From Gonatopus flavifemur (Eukaryota; Arthropoda; Insecta; Hymenoptera; Dryinidae): a stretch of DNA of 64,000 bases. The translations under genes and the position numbers were made by a program. The stretch is taken from positions 1,736,001-1,800,000 of the forward strand of contig JAFFJZ010000042.1 of assembly GCA_018340375.1 (NCBI GenBank), written 5' to 3'. Below, one piece after another: positions 58,241-64,000 of this stretch. How positions within the stretch are numbered: the first letter of the stretch is position 1; every line of letters begins with the position of its first letter. The notes under the pieces are model-generated. The model was not told the origin of the DNA. It made no database searches and saw only the letters and a program-made list of their open reading frames with translations.

Positions 58241-58292
58241 AAGATATTATTGTTTGAGGGGGAAAAAAAAAGTCAAATTTCGCAGGCCTGTG

Positions 58293-59702
58293 TTATTCTT
58301 CTGATCAGATGAGGAAAGTCAAACAAAGCGTGATATGTTTTCCCATTAAAGACGAAAGATGAGTCTGTTTCTGATACATTCAAGTTATTTTTGTTGAATG
58401 CTTTTCGATTTGATGACCCCTGATCGCAGACCAATAACTTTACAGCTGCACCAATTTTTTCCAATCGACTCAAGCAATCTTTTACCAATAATGTAATATT
58501 TTCTGCTGCCATACCTGTTCCAGTTAAAAAATATGCAATTGGCTGGTGCCATGGATTTTTTGCATTTAAACTGTCGAGACAAAAAAGGAAAACATATTTC
58601 GCACGTTCATGGGTTCGACCAAGGGGACCAAGATCAACTAATCCTTCAATGGCATTCAGTTTCTCCGAGAATTCTCCAAAGCTTTTGATCGACATTTCAT
58701 CCCACTTTAATGCACAAATTCTCTCTTGCTTTGGTAAAGTTGCTAGGTTTTCTTCGAGTTTTCTGAATATGAAATCACAAAAGCCTGTTCTGATATCACA
58801 CTTTGCAATCCATGACCTCACCGTACTTTCGCCAGGAAAATTACATCCAACTTTCCTCAGTCTAGTGTAAGTTGCCGCAGAATGAAAATATATTTGTTTT
58901 GCAAGATTTTTTTCATCCACGTCGTAAGGGGTATTCGGTTTGTGTAATTGTAATTTTATCATTGTTCTGGCCGCTGGCTTTTTACACTTCTTTTCATCCA
59001 GAAACTCGTCGATATTCATTTTTTTTATACGTTTAATTTTTGTTTTCCTCGTTTGACGAATTCGATGATAAAGACGCCGCATTTTAAGGTATAAAATTCT
59101 ATTTTGGTCCTTGGATAAGCTTAATTCTTTTTCTAAACTTTCTATTTTGTTCAATAATTTCTGAAGCGTATCTTCATTACTCGGTGCGAGTTTCGTTTCG
59201 GAATTGTTTTTTTGATGATCTGGTTCTATGTTTATCCAAGTAGATGAATGATCATCCTCATCCAAGAACGTTAATCGTGGAGGAATGTAAGTTTTCATTT
59301 TTGTTGGCACTGGGATCTTTCTATGAAGCGTTGTTGTTTCTCCAGTATCTGGTTGTAGTGTAACGTCAATATTTGACACTAATTCGTGCGTTACATGAGA
59401 GTGTTGATATGATGTTGATCCCTCATTATTTTCGGAGTGTGGTACAGTGTGTGTATCTTCCATCTGGATATCATCATGATCATTTTTTTCGGAATTATTC
59501 AAATCATCAGTTGAAGATGTTATGGAAGAAATTTCACTGGCCGTTGATTTTTCTAAGACTCGTTTTCTTTCACTAATTTTTGGAATAGCAGTCCTTTTCA
59601 ATGAATCCCCAATGAAAGAATCAGAGGTGAAATGCTCTTTACCCAATCCACATCGACGGAGTGTGGATGCAGACCAGCTTTTTATTCTTTCATCTCCTAT
59701 GA
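58293..59702 (-). pseudogene. P-element-like transposase, N-terminal half (THAP to catalytic core)
   Basis: Minus strand: acceptor-like TTTGTCATAG just before 59702, then GLGKEHFTSDSF, the end of a THAP zinc domain (C-x-HF), so the first THAP exon lies upstream or is lost. A Ser/Glu-rich linker and a leucine-rich coiled coil (TLQKLLNKIESLEKELSL) follow. The RNase H-like core has ALKWDEMSIK (first Asp) and LLVCDQGSSNRKAF (second Asp), then KTYHALFDFPHLIRRI, typical of P/THAP9 transposases. The frame is open to the TE3 border and continues at 54542 as MSAFRDHG. The coding here has no stop over 450 codons: the gene was intact on this side when TE3 arrived. Confidence 0.9.
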
Positions 59703-59887
59703 CAAAGAAAAAATATATGTTACATTTGCACTATATGTAATATAAGTTCATCCTGTGATTTCACTCATGATTACTACTCAACTCTTGTGGAAATATATGC
59801 ACGCCAACTTACGCAAAAGAGTACGGGGAAACTATCCCCAAGAGAACACGAGCCGAATAGATCAGTTTTAGTTTGATTTTAGATGAT

Positions 59888-60327
59888 ATCCAAATAACTC
59901 AAAAGCATTGTGTGCTATAAACTTCAGCTTGATACAATCGGCTCAGTTGCAAAACGGTGGGTCTCAGGGAAAAAATTTGACTGTCTTATCGTTTTCCGTT
60001 TCGGACCTTTATCAATTTGAAGTTGCTGGATTCTGATTGGCTGAGGACCAAAAAATTTTAAATCGCTCTAAGTTCGAATTGAGAAATGATGAGATAATTG
60101 AATTTTGTTCCAGAGATCCGCCGTTTCCCAACTTGGCCAATGGCGTCAAGCTGAAGTTTGTAGCATACAATGCTTTTGAGTCATTTGGATTTGAAAAGAA
60201 ATATAAAAATGCTCATATCTCAGAAACGCAGCCTCAGAAAGATTTTTTTCAAACGGGGAATTATTGCATATTGGCTGCAGAATACAACCGGATATGAAAT
60301 CCGGTCCGCGAGTTCTGGGACACCCAG
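59888..60327. mobile_element. Palindromic MITE with one mariner-like end
   Basis: The right end, complemented, is CTGGGTGTCCCAGAACTCGC next to TA (60328-60329), a mariner-type terminus. Arms pair over ~120 bp: CTCAAAAGCATTGTGTGCTA near 59898 with the complement of TAGCATACAATGCTTTTGAG near 60161. The left arm lacks its outer ~135 bp, so that end is truncated. Confidence 0.7.
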
Positions 60328-60609
60328 TATATCACACATATAGGAAAAATCTATCGATTCCATTGTTTTGTATCGAAATCTTTTAACGATTCAAGATCAA
60401 ATTTCAATTGTTCCGTTTATGGTTGAAGTACACTGTCAAAAATAATTTTGGAATTTTCCCCCAAAAAATGGTGGTAGCAACCCCGGTTAAACGATCCCAT
60501 AGAAACCGATAGAAACCGATTCAAATTGAATGGGTTTGAATAAGACCAATGAGACCTATTCCGGTGCCTATTCAAAATGAATAAGACTGAATGGGAAGTG
60601 CTGTACCCT

Positions 60610-62180
60610 GGTAAAAAAACCGGATGAGGATCCGGATGAAACCCGGATGCACCGGGACTCATTCCGGGTGCATACGGCCGCGTATACGGATTTTGCGGTG
60701 ATTCGGCATCCGGTTCAATCCGGATCCTATCTGGGTCTTGGGACCAAATGTTGGTCAGGACCCCGGATGGAACCCGGATGAGAAACCGGGTGAAACCCGG
60801 ATGCATTCGGGAACCTATCCGGGTTTATCCGGCCGCGTATACGGATTTTGCGGTGATTCGTCATCCGGTTTGATCCGGATATTTTACGGGTTTTGGGACC
60901 AAATATCGGTCATGACCCCGGATGAGACCCGGATGAGGAACCGGATGCAATCCGGATGCACTCGGGACTCATTCCGGGTGCATACGGCCGCGTATACGGA
61001 TTTTGCGGTGATTCGGCATCCGGTTCAATCTGGATCCTGTCCGGGTTTTGGGACCAAATGTTGGTCAGGACCCCGGATGGAACCCGGATGAGGAACCGGG
61101 TGAAACCCGGATGCACTCGGGACTCATTCCGGATGCATACGGCCGCGTATACGGATTGTGCGGTGGTTCGTTATCCGGTTTGATCCGGATCTTCTACGGG
61201 TTTTGGGACCAAATATCGGTCAGGACCCCGGATGAGACCCGGATGAGGAACCGGATGCAATCCGGATGCACTCGGGACTCAATCCGGGTGTATCCGGCCG
61301 CGTATACGGATTTTACGGTGATTCGTCATCCGGTTTGATTCGGGTCCTGTCGGGGTTTCGGGACCAAATATCGGTCAGGACTCCGGATGAAACCCGGATT
61401 GGAAACCGGATGAAACCCGAATGCACTCGGGAATCTATCCGGGTTTATCCGGGCGTGTATACGGATTTAGCGGTGATCCCTCATCCGGTTTCATCCGGGT
61501 CCCGTCCATGCTTCAGGATCAAATACCGGTCAGAATCCCGGATGAAACCCGGAAGGGAAACCGGATGAAACCCGGATACACTTGGGAATGCATCCGGGTA
61601 TATTCGGGTGCATTTCGGATTTTGCGGTGACATGCCTTCCGGTTCAATCCGAATCCCATCCAGGGTATTAGGATCGAATATCGGTCAGGATCCCAACTGG
61701 AATCCGGGCGATGAACCGAATAAAACCCGAATACAGTCGGCAATCTATTCGGGTATATCCGGCATATACGCGGTTTCGTGGTTATTCTTCATCTGGCTCA
61801 ATCCGAACCATGTCCGGGTTTCGGGACCAAATATCGGTTGGGATCTCGAACGAAAAACCGGATACAACCCGAATGAACTCTGGAATCTATCCGGGTGTGT
61901 ACACGGGTTTTGTATCGATTCTTCATGTGGTCTCATTTGGACCTTGTATGGGTTTCGGGACCAAATATCAGTCGAAATCTTGAATAAAACTCAGGTCCAC
62001 TCGGGACACCATCCGTGCGCGTGTGAACGGGTTCAGCGGTGATCCTCTATCCGGTTTAATCCGGGTTTTGACATCAAATATCGGTCGGAATCTGGGATGA
62101 AACTGAAATACCCTCGAGACTATTTGTACGTGTATACAACTTCTGCATGATTCTCTGCCTGGTTTATTACTGATCTCATC
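60610..62180 (+). repeat. 155-bp GC-rich tandem array, ~10 units
   Basis: The marker GGCCGCGTATACGG recurs at 60676, 60831, 60986, 61141 and 61296, and in diverged form at 61451 and 61606: exactly 155 bp each time. Units contain many CCGGAT/ATCCGG words and GGGACCAAATATCGGTCAGG. Identity falls toward the right end. CpG-rich against an AT-rich background. Open frames across it are by-products. Confidence 0.95.
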
Positions 62181-62249
62181 CGGGTTCCAAAATTACGCGG
62201 AGAAAATCCTACACTAGTGAATACTATAGTATACATAGCCCACACAGAT

Positions 62250-62336
62250 GGGGGACAGATCAACGGAAAACCAAATCAACGAAATCAGTGTTTGAACCGT
62301 TTCGTTGATTTGATTTTTCGTTGATTCGTCCCCTAT
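62250..62336. mobile_element. Small palindromic MITE with tandem ATCAACGAAA ends
   Basis: GGGGGACAGATCAACGGAAA plus ACCAAATCAACGAAA; the inverted copy ends ...GATTCGTCCCCT. Only ~15 bp of interior. Third member of the family at 14898 and 18850. Confidence 0.72.
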
Positions 62337-62363
62337 CCGGCCACACGACTAGCTCATGTTACA

Positions 62364-62419
62364 CGAAAAACATCATTTGAACCCTACTGGTTACTGTAAT
62401 GTTCAAACGATGTTTTTCG
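62364..62419. repeat. Short hairpin
   Basis: CGAAAAACATCATTTGAAC pairs with GTTCAAACGATGTTTTTCG across a ~17-base loop; one mismatch. Confidence 0.6.
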
Positions 62420-62900
62420 AAGTCTTCTTATCGATGAATTTTTCCCGCATCTTGTGGTGGCACTTTAATCAAAGTGTAGATGTTCGCTTGGAGGGTGATC
62501 AAGAGAAGTGAGAAACAGATATTTCCGTCTCTCGTACACCACAGCGGACAAACACACTCTGATTACAGGGCTGCGGCGATTCTATAAAAAAAATTTCATC
62601 ATTAAGAGAATCATCCCTACGCTAGGAGTCTTCAGACCAGTATGTGAGACCGTAGCGTAGGAATACGACTTTCTGCTGTGGAGACCCTTGGTGAATCGTG
62701 TTACTACTGTAACCAGTGGTGCCGAAATGATTTTTTTTTTGCATACATCAGCTTGCCATGTGGGTTTAAGTACTCACAACTGTAGGATCTGTATGTAGAT
62801 CTACGGATGGAATCTGTAATGTAGGTATTTGGAGATCAACGTGGATTTCGCAAAGTTGTCAATTCAGCTGAATGTGGATCCTATTTGGGTTTTCAGATTA

Positions 62901-63103
62901 CACTGGAAAAATTTATATGAAAGAATTCCTATAAAATTATGAATATGAGTTATGAATTTTCCGGGCATTCACTGTTAAATGATGGTAAAAATCCCATCAA
63001 GTTTGGAATTTTAAGTGGAATTTATGGGGAGTTCCATACAAATATATAGGAAATGAATTTCCCATACAAGTGTATACGAAAATTCCGATTATTTTCCACA
63101 GTG
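62901..63103. mobile_element. TA-flanked CACTG-ended MITE
   Basis: Ends CACTGGAAAAATT / complemented CACTGTGGAAAATAAT, with TA on both sides (62899-62900, 63104-63105). A similar left end, TACACTGTCAAAAATAAT at 60429, pairs even better with this right end. Confidence 0.6.
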
Positions 63104-63105
63104 TA

Positions 63106-63834
63106 GGTATCGATTAGAATTTCATACAAAACCCAAATGAGGACCCGAACACCCATTGAATCAGAGCTGCCAAATTGACACTGAGTTGCTTTCTCCTATT
63201 GAACATTCTTATTGATCGAAATTTATTATAAGTGCATCTATGAGAAAGAAGTGCCAATCAGGCAGTTCTTACTCCAATAAATTCAAGACTGTTTGCGAAC
63301 TCTAATTTACATTCTCGTTTCGTTCCATCCGAATAATTTGTATACAAATTATGGGAACAAATTATAAACCTATAGGTTTGAGGCGGTGATATTCAAACCC
63401 ACCCATAGTAAGCCGGGATTGTATTCAGCTTTATCCTAACGCTAACGCAGATTTGGTGATGATTTTTTCCATTCACATTCAGAATAACCTTCCCGAGATT
63501 GAATAAAAAGCAATTTGAAACAAGAAACACTCGACAACAGGATGCCTATGGGAGTATGAATATTATTTGAATAACACCGATTTTGTTGAATAATTATATT
63601 GTATATTTTCTTTCCTTATAGATACGTTATCACATTCAGTATTACATTATTCCAAATAATACTTGTATTGAAACATAAAACAATAATTATAAAACATTTC
63701 CACTGCTCTATAAATCATACGTATATCTCACATGTTTGTGTTATAATACAAGAAAAAAAAAAAAAATAATTCTTTCATCGGAAGAACAAAAATAAAATAA
63801 AATATTTGCATTACTTTATACTACAGGAATCTCT
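63106..63834. other. No gene recognised
   Basis: AT-rich. It contains the TTGACACTGAGTTGCTT string shared with 6223 and an A-run near 63752. Confidence 0.4.
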
Positions 63835-63967
63835 CGTAAAACTACCTTTAGAAACGGACAGAACCTCCATTAACATCTAATGAAATCAACATGTGTTTTT
63901 TTAAAAAACATATTGATTCCGTTGGATGTGAATAGAAGTTCTGTCCGTTTTTATCGGCAGTTTTACT
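63835..63967. mobile_element. Hairpin MITE
   Basis: GAAACGGACAGAAC at the left pairs with the complement of GTTCTGTCCGTTTTT at the right. AAAACTACC/GGCAGTTTT and ACATGTGTTT/AAAACATAT also pair around a short central T/A tract. Confidence 0.7.
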
Positions 63968-64000
63968 GGAGATCTATCTCATCTGTTTCCCATCTGTGTT

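Larger units (their letters stand above)
54545..58292. mobile_element. TE3: CACAGG-ended transposon with the most complete cysteine-rich gene
   Basis: Inverted ends CACAGGCCTGCGAGG / complemented CACAGGCCTGCGAAA. Flanked by a perfect TTA (54542-54544, 58293-58295). Subterminal ~300-bp units: two direct copies at the left (54585-55230) and an inverted pair at the right (57700-58240). The gene lies on the minus strand between them. The insertion site is inside a P-type transposase gene whose frame continues across once the element and one TTA are disregarded, so the borders are certain. Terminal hexamer, 3-bp duplication and architecture are shared with TE1 although the rest of the ends differ. 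Confidence 0.95.

Noticed and set aside
60738..62042. Overlapping open frames of 70-144 codons across the 155-bp array
   Set aside because: They are produced by stop-poor GC-rich tandem units; 155 is not a multiple of three, so frames hop between units. No family resemblance.

Overview
This window looks like a transposon-dense stretch of an insect nuclear genome. It is AT-rich and full of insect-type elements (BEL/Pao, RTE, R1-like LINE, a DD41D mariner, a P-element-like gene, hAT and CACTA-like elements), with no credible unique host gene. Several features recall hymenopteran genomes, but the sequence alone does not fix the order or species. Every coding stretch I recognise belongs to a mobile element and nearly all are broken.

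Layout. 0.8-2.6 kb: 5'-truncated Ty3/gypsy integrase with a 3' LTR, then a foldback MITE. 2.94-5.31 kb: TE1, with CACAGG ends, a CTA duplication, inverted arrays of ~280-bp repeats and a fragment of a cysteine-rich gene on the minus strand. 6.3-9.3 kb: foldback of inverted 190-bp units, split by a nearly intact mariner. 9.3-10.2 kb: two palindromic MITEs. 10.5-13.6 kb: hAT transposase gene interrupted by a Harbinger-like MITE and cut off by the 5' half of an R1-type LINE. 14.5-31.7 kb: a 17.2-kb hAT-bounded block with matching 8-bp duplications. It holds many palindromic MITEs and TE2 (a second CACAGG element with the cysteine-rich gene), which is split by BEL-1, which is itself split by an RTE LINE. 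31.9-33.1 kb: inverted tandem repeats with a hAT MITE. 34.8-47.9 kb: a purine-rich LINE split by BEL-2, which holds a near full-length RTE LINE. 48.5-51.1 kb: CACTA/TNP2-like transposase. 52.9-59.7 kb: P-element-like (THAP) transposase gene split by TE3, the best copy of the CACAGG element. 59.9-64 kb: mariner-like and other MITEs and a 155-bp GC-rich tandem array.

Most unusual content. A cysteine-rich protein family that is usually left 'uncharacterised' in insect annotation is here carried by a defined DNA transposon family. Two of three copies have complete ends (5'-CACAGG...CCTGTG-3') with perfect 3-bp duplications (CTA; TTA). TE3 sits inside a P-type transposase gene, whose frame continues across the site if TE3 and one TTA copy are left out. 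The ends and 3-bp duplications resemble the CACTA/EnSpm superfamily, and conserved acidic residues (IDSS, CGDLK, EEQGER) make the protein a candidate divergent DDE/DDD-type transposase. That last step is inference.

The elements do not form a host pathway. The logic is insertion history: outer elements were present before inner ones. The 14.5-31.7 kb block is four deep (hAT, then TE2, then BEL-1, then RTE).
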